From CAZTWC01 sp964617105 [NCBI: uncultured Myxococcia bacterium] (GTDB taxonomy: Bacteria > CAZTWC01): 15,368 nt of DNA. A program made the translations under genes and the position numbers. The notes beneath the pieces were generated by a model. It made no database searches and was not told the DNA's origin. It saw only the letters and a program-made list of their open reading frames with translations. The DNA is taken from contig CAZTWC010000066.1 in the NCBI GenBank assembly GCA_964617105.1, forward strand, positions 1 to 15,368. The letters are read 5' to 3'. Positions 8,645 to 14,763 of the stretch are shown here, piece after piece. Each line of letters opens with the position of its first letter. Positions within the stretch are counted from its first letter, which is position 1.

Positions 8645-8696
8645 GGTGGAGAATATACCATAACCAGACAAATAATGCACCTGAACAGTTTCCTCA

Positions 8697-8725
8697 TTGA
8701 CTTTAAGCCTGGAAATATTTAGTAT
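8697..8725 (+). promoter_or_regulatory. Candidate sigma-70-type promoter for the prenyltransferase gene
   Basis: TTGACT at 8697-8702 and TAGTAT at 8720-8725 are separated by 17 bases, in the divergent gap between lepA and the UbiA-family gene. TATACT at 8723-8728 is a better -10 but would need a 20-base spacer. The promoter would leave a leader of about 55 bases before the ATG at 8790. Pattern evidence only. Confidence 0.4.
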
Positions 8726-8789
8726 ACTCCTAGTGAATTATCGAACCGGATCTATTTGCCATGACTACCTCTTTAAGAGACCATTAATT

Positions 8790-9815
8790 ATGACCAACTC
8801 AGTTTCACCTTCTTTAAATAAAAGCCCAAAAGCCATCAATCCGTCAGCTGTGGCCTCGCTTATCTTTACATCGTTGCGTCCCCACTTCTTTTTTCTATCG
8901 GGCACTGCCGGACTGGCCGGCATAATGCTGGGTTACAACGAGGCTCCCTTATGGAAAGCCATTGTCAGTTTTATCGTCCTGTTTTTCTCTTATGGCTCCG
9001 CCCAGATGCTGGATGATCTCTTTGATCTGGAAGCAGATAAAATCAATGCCCCGGAAAGACCCTTGGCCAGCGGTGAATTACCGCTTAAAACCGGTATCAT
9101 AGTAGTTGGAGCCTTGATGGCAATTATCTTTGCCGCTCTGTTTGTGGTCAACTGGCTTTGCTGTGTGGTTGCCGCCGTCGGCGGAATAGTGAGTTTTACC
9201 TATAGTAAATTCAAAGGAATTCCTCACCTGGGTCATATCTGGAGCGGTATATTGATGGGGTTCACTACCTTGTTAGGCGCTGTTTCGGTAAGCGAATACA
9301 CCAGTTTGTCACAACTGTTGGATTTTCCGCCCAAAGTATGGCTGGGAGTAGCGATTGCTATTATCACCTTTTCTGGTTTTACCCTGGTAAGTTACTTTAA
9401 GGATGTAATCGGCGACCACCAGGCCGGCTATTTTACTCTGCCAGTTAAAATCGGTCCCGAAAGGGCGGCTTACCATACCCTGGTTTACCCGGCCCTGGCT
9501 TTAATTGTCGGATTGCTGCTGACCAAACCTCTTTTCTTAAAACTATTCCCAACCCACACTACTTTGGATACCAGTTTTATTTTTTTCTATTTGCTGGGCA
9601 TTGTCATGTTTATTAAAAGCTGTCACACCGTCATTTCGATTCCAGTGGAAGACGGCCCCTATGATGCTTTGGTATGGGCCTGCCGCTCCTCAGCCATGAT
9701 CTACCTTTCCCTGGCCATAGGAGAGAGCGGTACCCTGGGAGTCTTAGCGCTTTTGCTCTGCTTTTCCATTATGGAGTGGTTCATTAGGCACACCGAAGGA
9801 CTGCGACAACTGTAA
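8790..9815 (+). CDS. UbiA-family membrane prenyltransferase
   Basis: This is a 341-residue integral membrane protein of the UbiA superfamily, which transfers polyprenyl chains onto aromatic or other acceptors within the membrane. The first aspartate-rich motif is DDLFDLEAD (D75, D76, D79, D83), in the place of the usual NDxxDxxxD. The second is KDVIGD (D205, D209) before HQAGYFTLPVKIG. About eight or nine hydrophobic helices are visible. The start chosen is the ATG at 8790; an ATG in the same frame at 8697 would add 31 residues that look non-coding, and there is only a weak AAGAGA ribosome-binding sequence. Acceptor and product (quinone, haem, archaeal-type lipid or other) cannot be told from this sequence, so I give no symbol. 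It leads a plus-strand run of four genes, the next only 16 bases away. Confidence 0.85.
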   Translation: MTNSVSPSLNKSPKAINPSAVASLIFTSLRPHFFFLSGTAGLAGIMLGYNEAPLWKAIVSFIVLFFSYGSAQMLDDLFDLEADKINAPERPLASGELPLKTGIIVVGALMAIIFAALFVVNWLCCVVAAVGGIVSFTYSKFKGIPHLGHIWSGILMGFTTLLGAVSVSEYTSLSQLLDFPPKVWLGVAIAIITFSGFTLVSYFKDVIGDHQAGYFTLPVKIGPERAAYHTLVYPALALIVGLLLTKPLFLKLFPTHTTLDTSFIFFYLLGIVMFIKSCHTVISIPVEDGPYDALVWACRSSAMIYLSLAIGESGTLGVLALLLCFSIMEWFIRHTEGLRQL

Positions 9816-9831
9816 CTTCCAGAAGATTTGC

Positions 9832-10548
9832 ATGGACAATCCGAGGGAAATATTTGCTGATTTCTTCTTCTCACCCATCGGTATAAATGAGTGGGATCAA
9901 TTACCGCCGGAACAGTTTCTGCAAAAAATAGAGCAATTTGATGATCTGCAACTGATCTATATACTACGCTTTACCACTGCCAGAATTGAATATTATTTGC
10001 TTAAGCATCAGATCCCCGGAGAGATAGTGGCAGCCATAGCAGGTTGTATGGCCAACCAGTTTTCTAAAGATGATAGTAGTATTGTCTGGATCATCAACCA
10101 ATTTGGCCCAAAATTATGTATTGAAATACTATTAAAAATGCCCACTGAAACAGCGGTTGACATCCTTATGAAACTCGATGCCACCAAACGGGAAGATATT
10201 TTTAAAAACCTTGATCCTGAAGAAGATTTTACCCTGGTGGCCAGTTTACACCCAGAAGATGCTGCCAGTATCATCTGCCGGCTAAAAGAGGATAAACGAA
10301 ATAAATTTATCAACCAAATGCATCCTAAGCAGAAAAAACGCTTCCATTTTGTTTTGAAAAAATATCTAAAGATGCAGGAGTTATCCAAACAAATCGAAGA
10401 GTTGAGACTAAAAAACAATTACCAGGAGATTGTTCAACTGGTTGACCGTATTAAAGATAGAAAAATCAAACATTTTTTTGCCGAGCGGCTGGATCCCTTT
10501 TCCAGGGAAATTTACCAACTTTACCGGCACTGGAAAAAAAAAGGTTAA
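9832..10548 (+). CDS. Uncharacterised protein with MgtE-N/FliG-like helical repeats
   Basis: This is a 238-residue soluble, probably cytoplasmic protein with no signal peptide or membrane segment. Residues about 95-170 consist of short helical units of the type ILLKMPTETAVDILMKLD, then FKNLDPEEDFTLVASLHPEDAASIICRLKED. They resemble the superhelical N-terminal domain of MgtE magnesium transporters and the related FliG middle-domain fold. No MgtE channel or CBS domain follows. The C-terminal 70 residues are basic and likely coiled-coil (KKYLKMQELSKQIEELRLKN). The gene starts 16 bases after the prenyltransferase and ends three bases before the next ATG, so it is probably co-transcribed. I do not recognise a named family. 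A scaffold or regulatory role is only a guess from fold resemblance. Confidence 0.75.
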   Translation: MDNPREIFADFFFSPIGINEWDQLPPEQFLQKIEQFDDLQLIYILRFTTARIEYYLLKHQIPGEIVAAIAGCMANQFSKDDSSIVWIINQFGPKLCIEILLKMPTETAVDILMKLDATKREDIFKNLDPEEDFTLVASLHPEDAASIICRLKEDKRNKFINQMHPKQKKRFHFVLKKYLKMQELSKQIEELRLKNNYQEIVQLVDRIKDRKIKHFFAERLDPFSREIYQLYRHWKKKG

Positions 10549-10551
10549 ATT

Positions 10552-11682
10552 ATGTCAAACAAGATTTTTTACCTATCTGCTATCTTGGTAACTTTATTTC
10601 TCTGCGCCTGCCAAGATAAAATCCCGGTCCAGGGACCCTTTCCTGGAAAAGGGGGGAATTATGTGCTGGATACCGGCGGAGGAAAAAAACCTGATACCGG
10701 TTGGTATCCTTCCATCGAGGTGGCTAAAGATGGTTCCATTCACCTGGCTTACTGCGATGTTTATCTGGGCGATCTCCGTTATGCCTATCGAGCCCCGGGT
10801 AAAAAAGGGAACGTTTGGCAAAAAAGTATTGTTGATGGCGATGGCGCGGTGGGCAAATATATCTCTCTACAACTAGACAGTAAGGGCCGCCCCCATATTG
10901 TTTATTATGATCAGGATTTCAAACACTTTCGTCATATTACCAAACTGGGACACCAATGGGAATCCGACCTCATCGATGTAGGCCTTGAGATCGGGATGGG
11001 TAATTCCTTTATTATCGCCGCTGATGGAACCATGCACCTGATCTATTATAACCACCGTAGTAATTTAATGTATGCTCATCGCCGGGTAGATGCCAAAAAA
11101 AAGGTCTGGAAAAAACAATTGGTAGATAAGGTTCAGGGCAGTTACTCCTCCCAAACCGGCCTGGCGGTAATTCCTTCGGGAAAAATTATTGCATCCTATT
11201 TAGATTGGAAATTGGTGGATAGTGAACTCAAATATGCACTGCTATCCAATGGAAAGTGGAAAATCTCTCCCCTGTGGAAAAAAGATAACCCGGGTTGGAA
11301 AAGCGCTATTACCGTAGATAAAAACCAAAATATATCACTAGCCTTTCTCTCCTTAAAAAAACACCATATCTATCTGAAAACCTTTAAAGGGGGGATATGG
11401 AGCGGCAATGTACTATTAGAAGACGCCACTAGTTTCAAAATGGCTTCCTTAAACCGGGGGGAAGAGCAAGTAATCGCCTATCAATACAATCCGGGTAGGT
11501 TATACGGCTCTGGCATGCTCTATTACGGTAAAACCAATCAGGGTAAATGGAGCGTGTATATAGCAGATGATAGTCCCAGAGTAGGAGCCCACCTGGATGT
11601 TGCCTTCACTCCAGAGGGACAGGTCATCATCGCCTATTACGATACTCAAAAGAAAAATTTGAAAATTTATGAAGAGGAGTGA
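10552..11682 (+). CDS. Lipoprotein with beta-propeller-like repeats
   Basis: This 376-residue protein is predicted to be exported and lipid-anchored. The signal peptide ends in a lipobox, LCAC, with C20 as the modified cysteine. Q21 at +2 suggests sorting to the outer membrane by the usual rule. The mature part contains about six or seven repeats of the pattern aliphatic-DGxIHLAYYD...LxYAxR..G.W....VD, for example near residues 60-75, 108-122, 147-162 and 350-365. This is typical of bladed beta-propellers of the BNR/sialidase-like kind. I see no convincing sialidase catalytic set, so a binding or structural role is more likely than hydrolysis. The ribosome-binding site AAAGG lies within the lysine codons ending the previous gene, and the genes are three bases apart. 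Confidence 0.8.
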   Translation: MSNKIFYLSAILVTLFLCACQDKIPVQGPFPGKGGNYVLDTGGGKKPDTGWYPSIEVAKDGSIHLAYCDVYLGDLRYAYRAPGKKGNVWQKSIVDGDGAVGKYISLQLDSKGRPHIVYYDQDFKHFRHITKLGHQWESDLIDVGLEIGMGNSFIIAADGTMHLIYYNHRSNLMYAHRRVDAKKKVWKKQLVDKVQGSYSSQTGLAVIPSGKIIASYLDWKLVDSELKYALLSNGKWKISPLWKKDNPGWKSAITVDKNQNISLAFLSLKKHHIYLKTFKGGIWSGNVLLEDATSFKMASLNRGEEQVIAYQYNPGRLYGSGMLYYGKTNQGKWSVYIADDSPRVGAHLDVAFTPEGQVIIAYYDTQKKNLKIYEEE

Positions 11683-11690
11683 ATAAAGCC

Positions 11691-11719
11691 ACTGATTTCT
11701 GATAGAAATATGGTATTAT
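11691..11719 (+). promoter_or_regulatory. Possible extended -10 promoter for the selenoprotein gene
   Basis: TGG-TATTAT at 11711-11719 fits an extended -10 element (TGn plus 5 of 6 of TATAAT). The -35 region (ACTGAT, 11691-11696, 17-base spacer) is poor. A start near 11726 would leave a leader of only about 15 bases with the ribosome-binding sequence almost at the 5' end. Read-through from the lipoprotein gene 58 bases upstream is equally possible. Confidence 0.3.
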
Positions 11720-11740
11720 AAATTTATAGGAGACATCATC

Positions 11741-11956
11741 ATGCCCTGGGAAAAGATCTTTGCTTTGTTAGTGTTTATCGGTTTTATTAGCGGAGCGCTC
11801 TATTTGGGATCAAAAATTACCCCAAAAGCGGGCGGCGGCTGAGGTATTACACCACCAACCGCTGGAGGCGGTGTCAAAGATAGTTCAAAGAACACTAATG
11901 GATGTTCCTGTAATTGCGATTCAAAAGAAACCCAAAATGATTCCAAACCATCTTAA
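11741..11956 (+). CDS. Probable small membrane selenoprotein (in-frame UGA at codon 34)
   Basis: I read this as a 71-residue protein in which TGA at 11840-11842 (codon 34) encodes selenocysteine. The ATG has an AGGAGA ribosome-binding sequence seven bases upstream. Residues 1-5 are MPWEK, residues 6-23 form one hydrophobic helix (IFALLVFIGFISGALYLG), and SKITPKAGGG leads to Sec34. The frame continues GITPPTAGGGVKDSS, then a hydrophilic tail with C55, C57 and C59 as C-S-C-N-C, and ends at TAA. A compact hairpin just after the UGA fits a bacterial SECIS. The glycine-flanked Sec behind a single N-terminal helix recalls eukaryotic SelK, but I see no homology and do not recognise the family. Without Sec insertion the product would be a 33-residue one-helix peptide. 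An open frame of 37 codons after UGA is not rare by chance, so the case rests on the combination. Confidence 0.75.
11840..11872 (+). promoter_or_regulatory. Candidate bacterial SECIS element following the in-frame UGA
   Basis: UGA (11840-11842) is followed after 15 bases by a perfect 5-bp stem, ACCGC (11858-11862) with GCGGU (11868-11872), closing the five-base loop UGGAG. The loop has G at its second and third positions. The first loop base is the 21st after UGA. Known bacterial SECIS elements lie directly 3' of the UGA inside the coding region, with a short stem and a G in the first two loop positions at about 16-37 bases, and this fits. An alternative longer fold pairs ACACC (11849-11853) with GGUGU (11870-11874) and puts GCUGG in a larger loop. 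Such an element would bind SelB carrying Sec-tRNA. Confidence 0.65.
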
Positions 11957-12130
11957 TTTTCCTTAATTTTCCTGAATCTACACAGTTTATTCTGTTCCGT
12001 AAAGGACAAAGATACCATGGGAAGTGATTGGATAAGCGTAGGTTCTTCTACGCCGAGGCCGAAGGTCATCCCCGTGGGAAGGACGATTTTGGGTTCAGCA
12101 ACGTAGTTAGTCGGGATGCATCCGAATTCT
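11957..12130. repeat. Intergenic region with a structured, repeat-like element
   Basis: This is the longest gene-poor stretch in the window. At its right end, 12106-12130 (GTTAG-T-CGGGATGCATCCGA plus ATTCT) matches the palindromic repeats at the gph 3' end. Inside is a perfect hairpin, GCGTAG-GTTCTT-CTACGC at 12036-12053. Next to the selenoprotein stop, the decamer CTTAATTTTC/CTTAATTTTC is tandemly repeated (11952-11971). On the minus strand a 65-codon open frame (11953-12150, starting inside the adjacent gene in another frame) spans the whole element. I do not call it a gene because it lacks a ribosome-binding site and its frame is set by the repeat. Both flanking genes end here, so it is a convergent 3' region. 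Confidence 0.55.
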
Positions 12131-12740
12131 AAGCTGCTAGTTGTTGGCATATATCCATACTAATCTCCTCCCACCTCTCTAACAGGGGATGGAGTTCATA
12201 TTCGATTAAGTCAGCCAGTAAAATCCAGTCGTCATTTTCCTGGGCCTCCAACAACTCCTTGGCTGTGACCAGAAAATCTTTACTAAATTCAGCAAAAATT
12301 TCCATACTCTGCAGCTGCTCCATAGAAGCGAAGTAGGGGCTGATTAGATTGAGGAAATCGATAAATTTGGATAACTCGTTGATAGCCTCAATATATGCAG
12401 TATAAGCCTGGGAGATATCACCCATCCGAAAAAAATCGGCACTTTTTCCAAAATATTCTTTTAAAGAGTAGATCTGGTTGCTGGTATTGCGTATAGCCTC
12501 AATAGCGATGTTGTTTGGTGAATTGGTAAAAATCATCAATTCATCAATCTGTTCAACGGGAAGGCCAGCCTGTTCATTTTCTTGCTCCAACGAAACTTCG
12601 GCCCGATTCAAGACAATATTGGAAATAATATGTCCATTGGGCAGATGTTGTTTCTTCGTCCACTCGATCACATCTTTGAAAGTAGCGATGGATTGGTTAC
12701 TAATATCTACGCTGTTACCGTTTATAAATAAGTCTCCCAT
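12129..12740 (-). CDS. Uncharacterised protein in the flagellar cluster, under a sigma-54 promoter
   Basis: This is a 203-residue acidic, probably cytoplasmic protein without signal peptide or membrane segment. I do not recognise its family. Residues 1-40 contain a compact segment (MGDLFINGNSVDISNQSI) followed by a predominantly helical body with likely coiled-coil or four-helix character from about 75 to 200 (IRNTSNQIYSLKEYFGKSAD, then an ELLEAQENDDWILLADLIEY stretch). The start is well supported by AAAGGAGG placed five bases before the ATG. A near-consensus sigma-54 promoter lies about 75 bases upstream. It is the last gene of the minus-strand flagellar block, and a flagellar or motility-linked role is inferred from this. 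Its stop codon lies directly at the edge of the GGATGCATCC repeat. Confidence 0.85.
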   Translation of the reverse strand: MGDLFINGNSVDISNQSIATFKDVIEWTKKQHLPNGHIISNIVLNRAEVSLEQENEQAGLPVEQIDELMIFTNSPNNIAIEAIRNTSNQIYSLKEYFGKSADFFRMGDISQAYTAYIEAINELSKFIDFLNLISPYFASMEQLQSMEIFAEFSKDFLVTAKELLEAQENDDWILLADLIEYELHPLLERWEEISMDICQQLAA

Positions 12741-12812
12741 GATCTCCTCCTTTAGAGAACTGATTTAACCTGAATATGTTTTCTGCTCAAATTCAACTCA
12801 CTGTAATATTAT

Positions 12813-12828
12813 TGCAATTGCTATGCCA
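12813..12828 (-). promoter_or_regulatory. Sigma-54 (RpoN) promoter upstream of the 203-residue protein gene
   Basis: Read on the minus strand the site is TGGCATA-GCAA-TTGCA. It matches the RpoN consensus TGGCACG-N4-TTGCW at TGGCA and TTGCA with exact GG-to-GC spacing; only the two bases CG of the -24 block differ. It lies in the gap between the hybrid kinase stop and the downstream ATG at 12740, predicting a start near 12800 and a leader of about 60 bases. RpoN control of flagellar genes is common in proteobacteria, which fits the context. Confidence 0.75.
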
Positions 12829-12850
12829 AAAGGCCTATCCCAATTAAAAT

Positions 12851-13879
12851 CTATACATTTTCAATTAGCAACTCCATATTAAAAGGCTTATAAATAACCG
12901 GATTATCTATACTTTTTAAGAATCTTTCTGCTCTCTCTTCGGTAGCACCGCCAGTGACAAAAACTATTTTATCCTCCATGCCAGGATAATTGAGTGCCAA
13001 ATAATTGAACAATTCTATGCCGCCTTGACCGGCAATACTAATATCCGCCACAATTTTGTCAAAATTTTCCTGCTCAATCTGCCGAAAAGCCTCCTGGCCG
13101 TCATAAGCAATGGTAACATTACAAGTGTTTTCTAAACACATTTTCATCGCCTCCACAATGGCTATATCATCATCCACCACCAACACCCGGCGTTTATGTT
13201 CAGGTTCCTTCTGGGTTCGCTCTTTCTGCTCCTGCTCCTGCTCCTCATTACCTATAGGTAAAAGTATAGTAAAAGAAGTACCTCGAGGCAATCTTTTTAT
13301 TTTTAATTCTCCCCGGTGAAGTGTAACAATTTTTTGACTTATACTGAGACCATAACCTCGTCCTCTACTACCTTTTTTGGAATACCCCGGCTGTAAAACC
13401 TGTTCTATCTGCTCTTTGGTAATACCGCATCCAAAGTCCCTGACCCTAAAACACAGCCTGGAGTTGCGACGAAATATTGACAGCACCAACCGTCCCCCCG
13501 GTCTGGAAGCCTCGGCCCCATTTTTCAACAAGTTAAAAAGAGCGATACAAAACTGCATCTTGTCTAAAGTGATAGTTTCAGAACTGCTGACGCGAATCCG
13601 TTTCACTAACCTTATATTTCGTTCCTTAATAAGCGGTTCTATCCTGGACTCAACCTGTTTTAATATATCGGCCAGAGAACATTTTCCCACTTCAAGTTGA
13701 TAAAATTGCTGCGGATTATGCAAAAAACCTAAGTATTGCTCCAAAAGTTTAAAGGAGTTGTCCAAATGGCCTAACAGCATCCCCTTTTCCTGGTTGGATT
13801 CAGACGTAATCAATTGCTGCAAACATATCTTGGCGGGCGCCAAGGCATTGTTTATCTCATGAATAATCTCTATGTTCAT
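12851..13879 (-). CDS. Soluble hybrid histidine kinase with C-terminal receiver, no sensor domain
   Basis: This is a 342-residue cytoplasmic two-component protein. The phosphoacceptor histidine H7 lies in IIHEINNALAPAK, at the very N-terminus, and the dimerisation helices run to about residue 95. The ATPase domain has an N box (LLKNGAEA, 117-124), a G1 box (RDFGCGI, 147-153) and a G2 box (GRGYGLS, 173-179). A low-complexity E/Q/K linker (about 211-229) joins a receiver with D236-D238, phosphoacceptor D279, T309 and K331. There is no PAS, GAF or membrane input domain, and the 37-base gap upstream leaves no room for one. A GGAGC sequence precedes the ATG. It lies between flagellar chaperone genes and a sigma-54 promoter, so a role in flagellar gene control is plausible but inferred. 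Confidence 0.9.
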   Translation of the reverse strand: MNIEIIHEINNALAPAKICLQQLITSESNQEKGMLLGHLDNSFKLLEQYLGFLHNPQQFYQLEVGKCSLADILKQVESRIEPLIKERNIRLVKRIRVSSSETITLDKMQFCIALFNLLKNGAEASRPGGRLVLSIFRRNSRLCFRVRDFGCGITKEQIEQVLQPGYSKKGSRGRGYGLSISQKIVTLHRGELKIKRLPRGTSFTILLPIGNEEQEQEQKERTQKEPEHKRRVLVVDDDIAIVEAMKMCLENTCNVTIAYDGQEAFRQIEQENFDKIVADISIAGQGGIELFNYLALNYPGMEDKIVFVTGGATEERAERFLKSIDNPVIYKPFNMELLIENV

Positions 13880-13916
13880 CTCTGCTCCACAACGTAGTCA
13901 GGTTATCCTCTAATAA

Positions 13917-14348
13917 CTAAATTGATCTCTGCACAAAGTAAGCATTCTTTTTATTAGAATGGTAACCGCGCAACATCTTTTTGCCTTTCTGAATTTCCTT
14001 CAATTTGCTCTTAAGCAGGTCCCTCCTGGCACACATAACTATCGATATTTCCGTATCTATATCGCTGATTTCAGCCAATGATTGCTTAATTTTTTCTGAT
14101 AAACCAACAATCATTTTTTTGGCGGACTGGTTATGCGTCTGCTCCTTTTGTCGCCATATTTTATTAAATGCACTGAGTTGTTGATCATATTTTTTCAACT
14201 GACCTATAATCCCCTGACGCTCTGCAATACAGGCATTGATCTGATCAAAATTATCGGCTGGATCCAGGAGGGGCATCCTGCGGCTGATCTCTAAGATTTC
14301 CTGAATCAATTCCAGTCGTTTGGTCAACAATTCAATATATTTTTTCAT
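13917..14348 (-). CDS. FliT/FlgN-like flagellar chaperone candidate
   Basis: This is a 143-residue helical, charged protein with strong heptad character (KKYIELLTKRLELIQEILEI at the start, then EKIKQSLAEISDIDTEISIV). The C-terminus is basic. Its ATG overlaps the fliS stop codon (ATGA), indicating translational coupling. In many bacteria the gene directly after fliS is fliT, the small helical chaperone of the filament cap protein FliD. FlgN, which serves the hook-filament junction proteins, has the same look. Sequence similarity alone is too weak for me to choose between them, so no symbol is given. It probably acts in the cytoplasm at the flagellar export apparatus. Confidence 0.7.
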   Translation of the reverse strand: MKKYIELLTKRLELIQEILEISRRMPLLDPADNFDQINACIAERQGIIGQLKKYDQQLSAFNKIWRQKEQTHNQSAKKMIVGLSEKIKQSLAEISDIDTEISIVMCARRDLLKSKLKEIQKGKKMLRGYHSNKKNAYFVQRSI

Positions 14349-14728
14349 GATTTCTTCTCGATCACCTGGCTCCAGGCATTTTTTAGGTTTTGCAGCAAAT
14401 TGATCACCGTATCCACATCTTTCTCGTTTACCTCGATATTTGCTTTGGTCAATTTATCGCTCATAAATAGATATAGATTCTCCAGGTTGGTGCATAGTTC
14501 CGGAGCAACATTGTGATCCAGAGTGTGCATCAACTCGTGAATAATAGCCTGGGCATCCACAATATACTTGCCTTTGGCAGCATAATCTTTCTTTTGCATC
14601 ATCCGCTTTGCCTGCTCACAATAACGGATAACTCCCTCATAAAGCATTAACAATAATTTCCCTTTGTTGGCAGTATTAACTCCAACCTTGCGGTACTGGT
14701 TTATGCCGTTGTGCCCTAACTTTCCCAT
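14345..14728 (-). CDS. fliS: Flagellin export chaperone FliS
   Basis: This is a 127-residue protein with the FliS pattern: INQYRKVGVNTANKGKLLLM at the N-terminus, where the family has a conserved Y and a T-x-x-x-K/L-L-x-M-L-Y-x-G stretch, then YEGVIRYCEQAKRMMQ. The C-terminal half includes LYLFMSDKLTKANIEVN and ends in a helix with NLKNAWSQV, also typical. FliS binds the C-terminal helices of flagellin in the cytoplasm and prevents premature polymerisation. Two ribosome-binding-like sequences lie upstream (AGGAGG, and nearer GAGGAT at about eight bases). It lies between fliD (35 bases upstream) and the FliT-like gene, the classic fliD-fliS-fliT order. Confidence 0.93.
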   Translation of the reverse strand: MGKLGHNGINQYRKVGVNTANKGKLLLMLYEGVIRYCEQAKRMMQKKDYAAKGKYIVDAQAIIHELMHTLDHNVAPELCTNLENLYLFMSDKLTKANIEVNEKDVDTVINLLQNLKNAWSQVIEKKS

Positions 14729-14763
14729 GAATTATATCCTCTATCCTCCTATCAACTCTGACA

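Noticed and set aside
10008-10418. 136-codon antisense open frame in the helical-repeat protein gene
   Set aside because: Composition (Ser/Phe/Ile-rich) is typical of the complement of a Lys/Glu-rich helical protein, and there is no start signal.
11741-11842. Reading the small gene as a normal 33-residue peptide ending at TGA
   Set aside because: Possible, but it leaves unexplained the hairpin directly after the UGA, the glycine pattern repeated across it and the Cys-rich open frame to TAA. I keep it as the null hypothesis.
11953-12150. 65-codon minus-strand open frame as an independent gene
   Set aside because: It starts inside the preceding gene in another frame, has no ribosome-binding site and consists mostly of the repeat-bearing intergenic region.
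13195-13250. Coding tandem repeat (CTGCTC units) as a distinct element
   Set aside because: It is simply the low-complexity E/Q/K linker between the kinase and receiver domains.
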